NCBI RefSeq assembly: GCF_964204645.1
Contig: NC_134033.1
Coordinates: 6,794,231 to 6,858,230, forward strand
DNA from: Tubulanus polymorphus
Taxonomy: Eukaryota > Nemertea > Palaeonemertea > Tubulaniformes > Tubulanidae
Direction of reading: 5' to 3'
DNA length: 64,000 nt
The position numbers and the translations under genes are program-made. Positions 19,719 through 30,422 of the stretch are shown in pieces. The notes below the pieces were generated by a model. The model was not told where the DNA came from. It saw nothing but the letters and a program-made list of their open reading frames with translations, and did not search any database. The stretch's first letter is position 1; every line of letters starts with the position of its first letter.

Positions 19719-20763
19719 TTATCTTTTATTTATATCATTTAATCCAAATGAATTATTTATTGTTGCAGTTTTAATTAGATTATTATAACCAATTATGTTT
19801 CCCATCTTTAATACTAAATCATTAGAAATAATTAATAGATTAGGGCCTATACAATAATTTAATCTAATATGTGATTTATCTAAATAATTTTGATATCTTA
19901 CAATGTTTTCCGGAATCGATCTATTTTTATCATTATGAATTGAATCTTCAAATAATACTTTAAACTGTTTCTGCGCATCGAATGAAGTGTTATCATTTCC
20001 AGTTATTGGTTATCTTGTTTCAACTGGCGCACCTAAAATACATATCAAATAAGTTCTAATAGATTGATTTATTCTTTGTATTCCAGCTTAAGTAAAACTT
20101 TCACTATTTTCTAAAATGAAATTAACCCAACCATTATTATTATCAATTTTATAATTATGATAAGCTGAAATTCTATGCATATAATCAATTCTTTTTAATT
20201 CAAACTCTTCACCAACACCTTGCAATTTACCATGCGCTCTAAAATCGGAATTAATATTTATATTAAATTCATTACATATTTTATAAAACTTAGATAGATT
20301 AATATTATTATCCAATTCTTTAAAATATTTAGACCCGGGTAAAGGACATTCTAATACATTTAATATTATTCTGATTTGAAAATATGTGTGAAATCTAAAT
20401 ACTGTGAGAATTAATTTTAAATCAGAATACTTCAAATTTTTATCTAAGTTATTGAAATGATCATTCCAACTTATTCCACATCCTGTTGTTGCACAATAAA
20501 CAGCAAAATCTAATTGGTTCTGCCATTATTTCATATTAGATTTTACTTTATATATATGATATTCATCTCGAGTAAAAGTAACTTCATATGTATTAAATAT
20601 ATTTTCCATTTTAGAAATAAAAAACTGTGATTCAGTAACATAAATTTCTAAATTAGTTAATGAATTTAAAACTACATTTTTATATGTAATATTTTTCTTA
20701 AAATCTATTGCAGGAATATTATATTTAATTGATTTATTATATTGGAAAGCTTTTGAACCCCAT
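19719..20763 (-). pseudogene. Conserved Polinton structural-type protein
   Basis: About 345 codons with 'FAVYCATTGCGISWNDHF', 'FRFHTYFQIRIIL', 'LECPLPGS' and 'GIQRINQSIRTYLICILGA'. I associate this set with a conserved virion-type protein of Polintons, though I am not sure which one. Lesions are a one-base shift directly after the ATG (20763), an in-frame stop near 20530, TAA at 20088-20090 and another stop near 20010. The start is ATATAAATGGG with a 6-T run 7 nt upstream. It may be a minor capsid or vertex component; that is inference. Confidence 0.6.
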
Positions 20764-20779
20764 TTATATAATTAAAAAA

Positions 20780-21214
20780 TCAATAATTAACTAATTCTTT
20801 TAATAATTTATCTTGTTCTTCAACTGTTATATGACCATTTAAACTTATTATATAATCTAGTGTATTCTTTAATTTATTAATTTCTTTTATATTAGTTTTA
20901 ATTTTTTCTTTATTACTTTTTATATTTAATTTTGAACTTATACCAGTTAAAACACTTGAACTTAATCCTAATACACCAATTGATATAGCTAAAGGTGTTA
21001 ATGGACTGAATATTGCTAGAAATGTTATTACAGAACTAATTGTAACCGAACCACTTATAATAAAATAATATATAATTTTAGATTTTAAATATTTTTTCTT
21101 TTTAACTTTTAAGTCACTTTCAAATTCTAATATTTGTTTTTCTAAATATGTTTTTAATTTAGTTTTATTTATATCATGAGGAATAATATCAATATTATCA
21201 ACTTTATCTTCCAT
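20780..21214 (-). CDS. Membrane protein with flanking coiled coils, 144 aa
   Basis: An intact frame. The N-terminal Lys/Glu-rich helix ('YLEKQILEFESDLKVKKKKY') is followed by two adjacent hydrophobic helices ('IIYYFIISGSVTISSVITFL' and 'PLAISIGVLGLSSSVLTGI') and a second charged helix. The start is CTAAATAAATGGA with an 8-T run 6 nt further upstream. It lies in a run of compact minus-strand genes with gaps of about 20 nt. I do not recognise the family; a virion membrane role is plausible. Confidence 0.72.
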   Translation of the reverse strand: MEDKVDNIDIIPHDINKTKLKTYLEKQILEFESDLKVKKKKYLKSKIIYYFIISGSVTISSVITFLAIFSPLTPLAISIGVLGLSSSVLTGISSKLNIKSNKEKIKTNIKEINKLKNTLDYIISLNGHITVEEQDKLLKELVNY

Positions 21215-21234
21215 TTATTTAGCAAAAAAAATTA
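21212..21234 (-). promoter_or_regulatory. Late-type promoter motif
   Basis: An eight-T run, the spacer GCTAAA and TAAATG at the start codon of the gene at 21214. Confidence 0.5.
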
Positions 21235-21657
21235 CTAATTAGTAAACTTATGAGCAACAAATATAACAATAACAATTCCACCTAAAATCCATATTATTTC
21301 ATATTTCTGTTGTTCTTTACTTGGGGTATAATAATCTGATAAATTAGGTTTGTATAGATGTAATTTTTCTTTATTTGTTACTGCGTTATATAAACTCATT
21401 GCATCATCAACTGATTGAAAATCTCTATGTGAAATCTTCTGATCATATAGTTCTTTATTGATGTAATCCATATAGTTTTGTCGTTTTTCTCTATATTCTT
21501 CCGTTGCTTTATTATATTTCTCTAATGCTAAGTTATGTCTTTTTTGTTCTGTTAATGATCCATTTTTATCAATATGTTTAAATAAATATCCACCACCAGT
21601 AAATGCTAAAGCGTTAACAATTGCCGATCCTATAATAGTTATAACTGCAGAAGCCAT
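21235..21657 (-). CDS. Conserved Polinton two-helix membrane protein, 140 aa
   Basis: An intact frame. The N-terminus ('AIVNALAFTGGGYLFKHI') is hydrophobic, followed by a charged helix ('RHNLALEKYNKATEEYREKR') and a C-terminal transmembrane helix ('IIWILGGIVIVIFVAH'). I have the impression that this N-terminal pattern recurs in Polintons, but the function is unknown. The start is CTAAATAAATGGC; the upstream T-run is only four long. Confidence 0.72.
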   Translation of the reverse strand: MASAVITIIGSAIVNALAFTGGGYLFKHIDKNGSLTEQKRHNLALEKYNKATEEYREKRQNYMDYINKELYDQKISHRDFQSVDDAMSLYNAVTNKEKLHLYKPNLSDYYTPSKEQQKYEIIWILGGIVIVIFVAHKFTN

Positions 21658-21681
21658 TTATTTAGTAAAATGATTATGCAT

Positions 21682-21897
21682 TTATATGGGAGGAATATAT
21701 TTTTGTTTTTCCAAATAATCAATAGTTAAATTAGATAAAGTAACCGCTAATGTTAATTTCAAAATATCATTTATATCAAATCTATCAACATTAACACTTC
21801 CCATTTTAAATACTTTTTTTAATACCATTGAATCACCAACAGTTCCAAGTAATGCGCCATTATATAATCCAGTTATTATCCACTTATTATCACTCAT
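21682..21897 (-). CDS. Small Polinton protein, 71 aa
   Basis: An intact frame, mildly hydrophobic ('ITGLYNGALLGTVGDSMVL' near the N-terminus, 'ILKLTLAVTLSNLTI' later). The start is ATAAATAAATGAG with a 7-T run 6 nt upstream, and its upstream neighbour ends one base before it. Function not recognised. Confidence 0.65.
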   Translation of the reverse strand: MSDNKWIITGLYNGALLGTVGDSMVLKKVFKMGSVNVDRFDINDILKLTLAVTLSNLTIDYLEKQKYIPPI

Positions 21898-22254
21898 TTA
21901 TTTATCAAAAAAATTACTATCATCAAAATATTTAGTTATCTTATTTATGATTAATTCAACATTTATTTCATTACTAGTTTCATTTGTATATATTTCAATT
22001 ATTATTTTTTTAATATCATCGATGATAAAATCTTCATCTAATTCATAAAATCTTAAAGATTCTCTAATTAAATTAGTAATCTTTTCTACATTTAAAGTTT
22101 CTTTATCTATTGTTGTTTCATACTCAAATGTTTTTTCATTAGAAAATGTAATATTTTTGATATGTGTAATTACATCATTAACGTTAAATTTCATTTCTTT
22201 CTCATGTTTAAAATCAAACCCAAAACATATACTCGGCCCAACAGTTATATTCAT
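21898..22254 (-). CDS. Polinton protein of unknown function, 118 aa
   Basis: An intact, soluble, acidic frame with alternating Ile/Asn/Glu-rich segments and no zinc or membrane motifs. The start is TATATAAATGAA with a 6-T run 7 nt upstream. The stop directly abuts the next gene's ATG. Function not recognised. Confidence 0.65.
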   Translation of the reverse strand: MNITVGPSICFGFDFKHEKEMKFNVNDVITHIKNITFSNEKTFEYETTIDKETLNVEKITNLIRESLRFYELDEDFIIDDIKKIIIEIYTNETSNEINVELIINKITKYFDDSNFFDK

Positions 22255-22270
22255 TTATATAGTGAAAAAA

Positions 22271-23025
22271 TTACTCTTTACATCTTATAACTAATTCATA
22301 TATCACAGGAAAGTTATTCAAATCAATTAAATAACCATTATGATTTCTTATTTCTAATTTAAAATTATTGAAATGTGGAATACAAGGTTTGAAATCACAT
22401 TCAGTTAAATTATAATTTATTTGAGTTCCAAATTGTTTAACATTTTTAGCGGTAAAATATTTAGTATACTAGAACTACAAATTGTTTCTTTAGTTGCTTC
22501 AAAAGTTTTTGTAGGCTCGATTAAATTGCAATAAATATAAAAGTGTGTAAAAGGTATTATATTTGAGCTGCCTTCTGCGTTTCCAGTAACTGTGGGCGGT
22601 TTAATTCCTAACATTTTAGCCAGTGGTTTGTTTACCATAAATTTATGTTGTTCATTAGATATCTTTATTCTTATTTTATTAGTACTATCAATTTTATTAA
22701 ATTTAATTTCAAATACAGAAGTGCCCCCGATTTTCAACCGAGCTCTTCTATTAATTTCCTGCGCTAATGATTCTAAATTATATAATCCTGGTTTCAAAAA
22801 TATATGAAACCATTTATCTTTATTTCTCATATAAATCATAAACCCTCTATGTTCAAAAGTTTTATCTGATATATTATGAAAAGAATTACATAAACTTATA
22901 TTTACTTATATTAAATCTACACAATTCTTAAATTCTCTATCTAATTGTACTAGTAAATTATGAGATTTATAATTTGTAAGTTTTCTAGAATCAACAAATA
23001 TTCTGTATTCTTTTAATTCCACCAT
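22271..23025 (-). pseudogene. Candidate Polinton minor capsid (penton-like) protein
   Basis: About 250 codons from the ATG at 23025 (AAAATAAATGG) to the TAA at 22271-22273. Features are 'FHIFLKPGLYNLESLAQEIN', then 'FTHFYIYCNLI' and, after a frame change, 'NFKLEIRNHNGYLIDL'. The beta-rich pattern and position fit a jelly-roll minor capsid protein, but that is inference. Lesions are an in-frame TAA near 22908 and a frameshift near 22440. A partial second copy is at 28911-29340. Confidence 0.5.
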
Positions 23026-23042
23026 TTATTTTACATATTTTC

Positions 23043-23396
23043 TTATTCGAAATCTATTTCATGGTGCCCTTTTTCATTCTTACCTTTGTATACGAAATAG
23101 AAATCTCCAGAACATAATTCTTCTAAATCTTCACTTGATAATCTATGAAATCTATCCGGTAAATATGTTCTGAATTTATATGTATTTCCTTTTAATCCTT
23201 CATATTCTAAGTGTATAACAAATTTATCTCCATAGTTATTAGTAATTGTATCAATATTTGTAATTAGATATTTCGTATGGATTGTTAATTCTGTTAACTT
23301 TTTGAATTTATAATCTACAGATTTTACATTTGTGATATCTTTAATTCTATCTAGAAATAATTTGTTGTTCTCACTGTGTGTTTGTTTACTCTCCAT
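23043..23396 (-). CDS. OB-like candidate ssDNA-binding protein, 117 aa
   Basis: An intact frame. The pattern 'TKYLITNIDTITNNYGDKFV' then 'YKFRTYLPDRFHRLSSEDL' and 'FVYKGKNEKGHHEIDFE' resembles a small protein that accompanies PolB in many Polintons and looks like an OB fold. Single-stranded DNA binding during replication is a plausible but unproven role. It lies directly downstream of PolB. The start is ATTATAAATGG, preceded by the AATAAAAATATGTAT leader shared with the gene at 16738. A relict copy is at 7168-7493. Confidence 0.65.
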   Translation of the reverse strand: MESKQTHSENNKLFLDRIKDITNVKSVDYKFKKLTELTIHTKYLITNIDTITNNYGDKFVIHLEYEGLKGNTYKFRTYLPDRFHRLSSEDLEELCSGDFYFVYKGKNEKGHHEIDFE

Positions 23397-23415
23397 TTAT
23401 AATACATATTTTTAT
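23394..23415 (-). promoter_or_regulatory. A-rich promoter-like leader of the OB-like gene
   Basis: Reading toward the gene, TTTTAATAAAAATATGTAT precedes TATAAATGG. The block is almost identical to that before the gene at 16738. Confidence 0.55.
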
Positions 23416-23425
23416 TAAAATTTGA

Positions 23426-26400
23426 TTAACACGTTAGAATTCTTTTCATTATCTCGTTCTCTTTTGTTTCTTCTCTTTTAAATTTTAAGTATTCATCTAA
23501 ATTGCAACCATAAGCAACTGTATGAATTCCATCATCCAGAATATATCTTTTATCATCAAATGGGTTTAGACTTATCTTTTCAATTTCTTCAATAAACATT
23601 TCATGATCTTCAGATCTTAAACATCTCATCTTATGTTTTCTAACTTCTTCATTGAATAGACAATTGATGTAATCTTTGAAATGAATATTCTTTTCTACTA
23701 CATTTTTGGATATTCCTTTTAACTTTTTAGATTCATGTTCTTTAGTTTTATATCGATCTAATACCAATGAATTCAATCATTTCTTCACCGCCTAATTCAT
23801 TTTTGAATTTACCGGGAACTTTTTATTATCATTGCTAAACAATTCATGATCTTTAGGATAGTTACTGAAATCAAAATGATGTTTTAATGTTTTTAAATCA
23901 TCAGTTATGTTATCAGTTTTTATCTTCAATATGTAACTGTCAGTATCAAAATATAATATTTTTATATGTTTTTCTCCAAAAAGTGGTTGTAATACATTAT
24001 AATAGAATTCATACATTAGTAATTTTGATAATTCTAAAACTGAAGCGCCAACATAGATTGGTTTATTAAATTTCATTGATTTTCTTCTCATCTTAACTGC
24101 AGCTAAATTTTCATCAAATATTCTGTTACCAATGAACTTAGGATATGATTGTAAATGTCTAATTCTTTTACCATTACTAACTAACTCAATATCATTTCTA
24201 TTACTAATATTTTCACAAGTCTTACCATAGAATGCATTATTCATTAACTTGAAGAAATCTTTCTCGAAATCAGTTTTAGCTTCAGTTCTCTGTTTGGTGT
24301 TAAAATCTATATATTTTTCTAACCACTTAGATTGACTGAATGAAATATATCTATGTACTTTTTTTAGAACCATTCCTTGTTTTAGATAAAACTTTAACAT
24401 TCTATAATGTACTACATAATTATATTTATCTTCTTGAGTTACCATTAACTTTTCTGTATGAATAAGATTTTCGGGTTTAATTCTTTTTTGATAATTTGAT
24501 AATTCTTCATGAGTAACGGTTTTATGTTCTGGACAGTATGCTAGATTTCTAGATTTAAATTTAATATGTTCAGGATATTCTAAATCTACAACAAAGAAGT
24601 AACCAGTATCTGAATCATCTGCAATATCTAGAATTCTTTTCTTCCAATCAAATTTATCATTATTTTCATTCTGTAAAACTTCACTTATTTCAAATACTCC
24701 ATAAGGTTGTGGTTCCATCATTGCCCAACCATACAAATTATTTGCATCTATATATAATAACTTATATCCAGGGTTATCATTTACATTGAAATATCTATCA
24801 CCTAATACACCTGAAACTCCTCCTCTTATAGATTTTTCAAATGATAATAATTGATCTATATTTGTTAACAAATCCATTTTTATATCTGTAAATTTTAATC
24901 CACAATCCCATGTTAAACCTGGTGATGAATAACAATGACATAGATCAATATTGAAATATTTTAGGTTTACATCTCTAAACCTTTCGAATATATCGGTTAA
25001 TAATAATACATCTGATTTTAAATATAAATCTACTAATTGCCCATGATTTTCTATTTTGAAATGATTCCAAATATTCAATGTTCTATTATATACTTCATCT
25101 TTAACATATTCATTTTTTAATTCATCATAAAATTGTTCTTTTAATAATTCAGTTATATTGAAATCATTATGTGATTTATAAAATGAATATGGAATTGCTC
25201 CTTTATATCTCATTAATTGAAAATCATCATTATTTGGATAGTGTTGTTTTAATATTTTTAATTCATCATCAACTAATGATTTTGATAAGTTATCTAATGA
25301 ACTATTTAAAAATCTATATGAATCTATAAATCTTAGGCAACCAAATTGGAATGATATATAATTCTCAGATGTTTTAGCTAACATTCTAAATTTATAAGTT
25401 GGTATTTTATCTTTTGATCTATTTGAATTTAATCTCTCTATTTCATTATTGATTTCTTCTATTTTATGGCATAACTGTTTGATGAATTAATGTGCATCAT
25501 ATCCTGATAGATTATGAAATATAACTGGTACAAAGTTAATTTTCTTAGCTTGTAAGTTACAATTCGCATGTGCAGCGCCTCTAAACTTTCCATTCAAATG
25601 ATCATGGTCTCTTACTTTTTTATCTTTATAATTAAATATCTTTTCACAATAATAACATTTATCTGCAAACGCAAATTCTTCTTTATCTTCTTCTGTCATT
25701 ATAATTTATATATTTGTATTCAATAATTTACTAAATCTTATTTCATATTCAATTAATAAGTCACAAAAATGATTGATAACATTTTCATTTCTATAATCAT
25801 AATATTCACTTTCAATTAGTTCTGGATAATCAGATTTAATATATAACCCGAAAGCTGCAGCTGATCGATGAATCTTTTTAATAGTATTTGTTATTGGTGC
25901 TTCTTCTGAAAAATCATTTTCATTAAAATTTAATTTCTTTCTTTTATAATATATTTCTTTTCTATCTTGATCGGTTAATTCTTTATTTAATGATTCAAAA
26001 TCTCCATATATAAGAAATGGAACTTTATTTTTGTAATCATATTTTTTGAATTCTAATATTTTATCTTTTTCATTTGGTAAAACTAATTTACAATAATCAT
26101 GATTTTCACATAATTGTTTATGATTTAATAATGTACTTTCATTACTGAATCTATGTAAAAATTTTCTACAAAGATATATTTTATGGTGATCATTTTCTGA
26201 TTTAAAAAATAAATCGATTTGTTTAATCCACATATAATGATTTTCATAATATAGTATATCTATAACATCGTTTGAATCATAATTTTTTGATAGATATAAA
26301 GGTTCTAATGTATAATGTTTTATGTTGTTACCTTTTGTATTTGGTAATTTGATTAAATCAAATACATTTATTCTTAAATTATTATCTCTTTCTATTTTTG

Positions 26401-27454
26401 GGATGTTTTTAATTATAACAGGATACTTATCTATCTTATAATTATTTTCAAATTGTTTATAATGAGTTAATCTAAAACTATGTTGTTTATAATCTTCAAC
26501 TGGGTGTAAACAACTTATTATAGCCCATAGAAAACATTTATCATCTTCATTTTGTACATTTATTACAGCATTAGTTTTAAATGGTAGTTTAATATAACTC
26601 GATGCTTTAATATCTGGTTCTTTATAATATGATACATTATTTTCATCGATTGGTTTTGATTTAGTTAACTAATTATATTTTGTGTTATAAACATGTAAAG
26701 TCATAAATATTATTTCATCAAATATTAAACCAGATCCTTCAAAATATATCTCTTCTATTTTAGTTTTTACTTCATTATAACATTTATCTAATTTATCATT
26801 TATATGTTGTTTTGAAATAATATGTTGTGAATGAGAATTTATATTATATATTGGTTTATCTTCAGATTTTATGAATTTAACTTTAGAAGATATACTTATT
26901 TTAGGATATTCAACATCAGTTATTATTTTTATTATTTCTTTCATATTTTCTAAATGTTTTTTATTTTCTTCTAATGTTTTTCATTTATGAAATTTGAACT
27001 CGATAGCTGCTGGGCCAATATCACTTTTAAATGCTTCGGTTATCTCTATATCTTTTTTATTATCTAATGAATTAATATATTTTCTTACATCTTCCATGTA
27101 TGGTCTTTTATTGTTTAGATTATTTTTTATGCTTTTAATTGTCTTCTGTTTCTTATCATTATCTTTATCAAAATAATCTTCACCTAAAATATCATTATTC
27201 TTATTTCTAATATGACTTTTAGATTTTAAATGTTCATTATAATATCTTTTATCACTGAATGATTGATTACATGTATCACATTTGTATGTTTCTTTTTCAT
27301 TCTTTAATTCATCTAATTTAGATTCTAATATATCATCTTTATATTCTAGTTTCAATTTATTCTCTAAATGTGTTTTAGTTTTATTGTGTCTTGCTTTTTG
27401 GGATTTATCTATATTGATATTACATGTTGGGCAGTAGTACTTATTTGCTTCCAT
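23426..27454 (-). pseudogene. Protein-primed DNA polymerase B, intein-free copy
   Basis: About 1340 codons. Two N-terminal C2H2 fingers ('YCPTCNI', 'YKCDTCNQSF') come first, then 'KASSYIKLPF', exonuclease motif 'YGDFESL', a Cys/His block 'CYYCEK...RDHDHLNGKFRGAAH' like endonuclease VII, and 'FHNLSGYD'. Polymerase motifs are A 'LLYIDANNLYGWAM', B 'KLMNNAFYGKTCEN' and C 'YFDTDS'. It replicates the element from a terminal protein. In-frame stops at 26981, 26669, 25706 and 25487 and a frameshift near 23800 inactivate it. Motif C is uninterrupted: the site used by the intein in elements 3 and 4 lies between 23944 and 23945. The start context is TTAAAATGG after AATAAAAA, not TAAATG. Confidence 0.93.
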
Positions 27455-27508
27455 TTTAATACAAAATTTTTTATTAAAATTGATTTTAGAAGTTCAATGA
27501 TTTATATC

Positions 27509-27893
27509 ATGCATTATTTCAATCACACTTTACTAACACTTTTAATGTTTAAAAATCTAACTCACACAAATATGAATATTGAAATAATGTTGTAAATATA
27601 TACTTTTATATTGAATAATCTGTCAATTTAAATGTTATTTATGTATATGATTATTTTAAGAGTAATAGGGGTAATGGGCTTTCAGGTTAAAGGTTGAATG
27701 GTCGAGTTCATTAAAAAACAAAACATTAAAAAGTAATTTAAAACTATAATATATTTTCATAACCATGTGTATTTCAGTTGAATAATAGAATGATTATTAT
27801 TATTAAAATATATTTGATTATATGAATTTGTGTATTGTAAATAAATCAATTGGTCGCGGAGCGGAGCGGTAGCGAAGTGGAGCGACCAATTGA
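27509..27893 (-). repeat. Element 2 right terminal inverted repeat
   Basis: 385 bp matching the reverse complement of 10197-10580. It ends at the CAATTGG palindrome 27846-27893 and contains one AGTAATAGGGG arm near 27660. Sequence beyond 27893 looks unrelated to the left flank, and no target-site duplication is apparent. Confidence 0.9.
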
Positions 27894-28642
27894 AGACTCG
27901 GTGGACGATGAGTCCGTATTGTGGCTGGATGGACCCTCACGTTCCCCCTCTGGTGTTGACTTACGATCCCTTTTTGGCTCCCTCCCACCCTCCCTATCTC
28001 TATCTATCTTGCCTCCATGTACATTCGTCCGCGAAAAGTCATTTCCTCCCAATACTCTATACTGGACGAGTATACATAGGGGGAGTTGATGTCACTGGGG
28101 AAACGGATAATTTCACGGTGGTTGCCTGAAAGGCGACTGCAACAAACTAACCCCATCCCGCTACATAAAGGTGGCAGAATGAACAGGCCGGCAACACTGA
28201 GAAATGAAATGAACATCAATGAGTGGAATATAAATTACGTACCACATACTGGAAAAACATGAACTGGAAAATACAGGAATTTCCTGAATATGCACCGTGC
28301 ATAGTTTTGTCTTGTATTTCTTAGTTCTTGTATATTTTTGAAGGACATGTCAATCCTCAGCCACTATTTGTACGGCTCCACCACGACAGGAATAAACTCC
28401 TGAATAACTTGGAAACTTTAGTACATGTATATTCTAGCATGAAATCGAAATCAAAAAGCACATCACCGTGCGTATGAGTGTTAACGAATCTGTGTCTCCC
28501 GAACTATAGGCTTTCGCACAACAACGAATCACTTGCTCGCAGCTTACGGATAGATAGACCTCCGTCTGTACACCAGGCCTCAATGTTCCGTACCGCTTTG
28601 TATATATGTTTCAGTTGTTTCATGTTATGTTACTTTTTACAG
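27894..28642. other. Host DNA, no gene recognised
   Basis: Mixed-composition sequence between element 2 and the HTH exon. Short open frames exist on both strands but have no recognisable motifs. Confidence 0.4.
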
Positions 28643-28813
28643 AAAATAATTTCACGATACCAGATATTGCAGAAATGTTATCTGTTAGTAAAATGACGGT
28701 AGCAAATCGTTTAAGAGAATATCACATGAAAGTTCGAGATTACTATTGCGTCATCACAGATGAACATCTAGATAGTCGGGTTGCGTACTATATGCAGCTA
28801 TTCCCTAATGCTG
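28643..28813 (+). CDS. Exon with helix-turn-helix, integrase-associated type
   Basis: This exon is preceded by a pyrimidine-rich TTTTTACAG acceptor and followed by a GTAAGT donor at 28814. It encodes 'FTIPDIAEMLSVSKMTVANR', a helix-turn-helix, then 'VITDEHLDSRVAYYMQLFP'. I know this arrangement from multi-exon animal genes where the HTH precedes an integrase-core domain, often derived from DDE transposons. No downstream exon is seen before element 3, so the gene is either interrupted or a fragment. It is on the same strand as the HECT locus, but a link is not shown. Confidence 0.6.
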
Positions 28814-28910
28814 GTAAGTCTTTTTCCTGGATTCTTTAAGCCCAACACCACCAATAAAAATGCACAAAGCATCATAATAGTGGTATTGCGTGCGCTCTCT
28901 ATATTTTTAA

Positions 28911-29340
28911 TTACTCTCTACATCTTATAACTAATTCATAAATTAAAGGAAGGTTATTCAAATCAATTAAATAACCATTATGATTTCTTATTTTCTTAAT
29001 TTTTAAATTATTGAAATGTGGAATACAAGGTTTAAAATCCGATTCAGCTAAATTATAATTTATTTGAGTTCCAAATTGTTAAACATTTTTTAATGGTAAA
29101 ATAGTTAATAAACCAGAATTACAAATTGTATCGTTAGTTGCTTCAAATGTTTTTGTAGGATCAATTAAATTGCAATAAATATAAAAGTGTGTAAAAGGCA
29201 TTATATTTGAATTAGCGTCTACGTTTCCTGTAACAGTTTGTGGTTTAATTCCTAACAGTTAAGCCAAAGGTTTTCTTACCATAAATGCATGTTTGCTTTC
29301 ATCATCTAACTTTATTTTAATTTTATCAGAACTATTTACA
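28911..29340 (-). pseudogene. Fragment of the minor-capsid-like Polinton gene
   Basis: Homologous to 22271-22710 of element 2, including the C-terminal stop at 28911-28913 and the Asn-rich 'NGYLIDLNN' region. It is truncated at about 29340 and carries stops. The adjoining 29341-29668 is more GC-rich, includes an (N)G-run near 29491, and is not Polinton-like; it is likely a later insertion or deletion junction. Confidence 0.7.
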
Positions 29341-29668
29341 GATTCTTTTGACTTTCAAAAACTGTAGTTTATGATCGACATCTCGCATTTTAAATGCGTA
29401 CAAATGTGCCAAAGTGACACAGTGGGGCACCACCACATGCCATAAGGTAAGCAGTTTTAAGTAATTTTTCATGGGCATCCATGCCTGCAGCCGGGGGGGG
29501 AGTTGTACGTGCAATTGCGTTCTGTAATGCTTAATGTATATGATAAAATGGCCGATTTTGCGTACAGAGGGGGAGGGGGGTTGGAAAATTCAAATTTTAT
29601 GCGTACGTAATAAATGAATGATCTCTAACCGATAGTTCAATTGTAGAATCAAAGAAACTTACAAGTAC

Positions 29669-30422
29669 AAAAGAATGAAATATGAGAAAACGTGTCCAGA
29701 TAATAAAGAAACACTTGAAAAGTTGGAAAAACAATATAATGAATTAGCAAGAAAAACATATTATTGTAAATATTGTAAATTGATTATCTATATAAGTAAT
29801 TCAAATCTACATAATAGAACAATAAAAAATAAAGAAAACGTAAGTAAATACCAAGAACTTAATGAAGATCTATTGCCAAGATATGATAGAAAAAAATGCC
29901 CACAATGTATTTATGAGTACTTAAGACAAGAAAATTCTGTGATATTTTCTAATGAATTTGGATGGCAAAGAAATTTATGGGGTAATAAAAAAACTAGAGA
30001 TATTCTTATAGAACCAAAATTAAAATATCTAGATGAAATGTTTAAGATATTTTCTATGGAATATCATACACCAGAAAATAAGCAATGGATTGAAAAAAAA
30101 ACCTAAAGTAACAAAAGAAGATATAAGAAATATAAAAGAAACGTTCACAAACATATTAAAATATCATGTGGATAATAACATAACAGATTCAATTAATTAT
30201 GAATTCTGTTTAAATAAGATTGTACATTTTTTAAACATCGATATTATAATTCCGTTTGATGAATTAACGAACAGAAAGAAACAAAGAGAGCTAGATGAAG
30301 TGTGGAATAACATAGAACTTTATTTAAATGAGAAAAATGAAATGGAAGAACCTAAACAATTAAATAAAAATGAAGAAACCAGTAGTGATGTAGAGTATGA
30401 TGATCTTGATTTTATGTTTTAA
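29669..30422 (+). pseudogene. Zinc-binding-type Polinton protein converging with PolB
   Basis: Homolog of 62986-63991 in element 4. A CxxC...H segment ('YYCKYCKLIIYISNSNLHNR') and 'KKCPQCIYEYLRQE' suggest metal binding, followed by 'FGWQRNLWGNKKTRDILIEP' and an acidic C-terminus. The N-terminal about 40 codons seen in element 4 are missing and a frameshift lies near 30100. The stop overlaps the PolB stop by 4 nt on the opposite strand, exactly as in element 4. Family not recognised. Element 2 has no copy, so it is specific to the second Polinton family here. Confidence 0.68.

Larger units (their letters stand above)
10017..27893. mobile_element. Polinton/Maverick element 2, nearly complete
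   Basis: The 17.9-kb length, long inverted termini and gene set fit Polintons: integrase, packaging ATPase, major capsid protein, several small membrane and virion-type genes, and protein-primed PolB. Genes run rightward from 11775 to 15370 and leftward from 27454 to 15878, so the two blocks converge near 15.4-15.9 kb. GC is far below that of the host exons. No adenovirus-type cysteine protease is recognised. The left boundary is 10017 if the AGTAAT end is the terminus, or 10197 if the shared inverted repeat defines it; the right boundary is 27893. Many genes carry stops or frameshifts, so the copy is dead. Confidence 0.93.

Noticed and set aside
27896-27930. Hammerhead ribozyme-like 'cgatgagtccgta' next to element 2
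   Set aside because: The core needs CUGANGA and a following GAAA with stems. Here the first is CGATGAG without the required CUGA, and no GAAA is in place.
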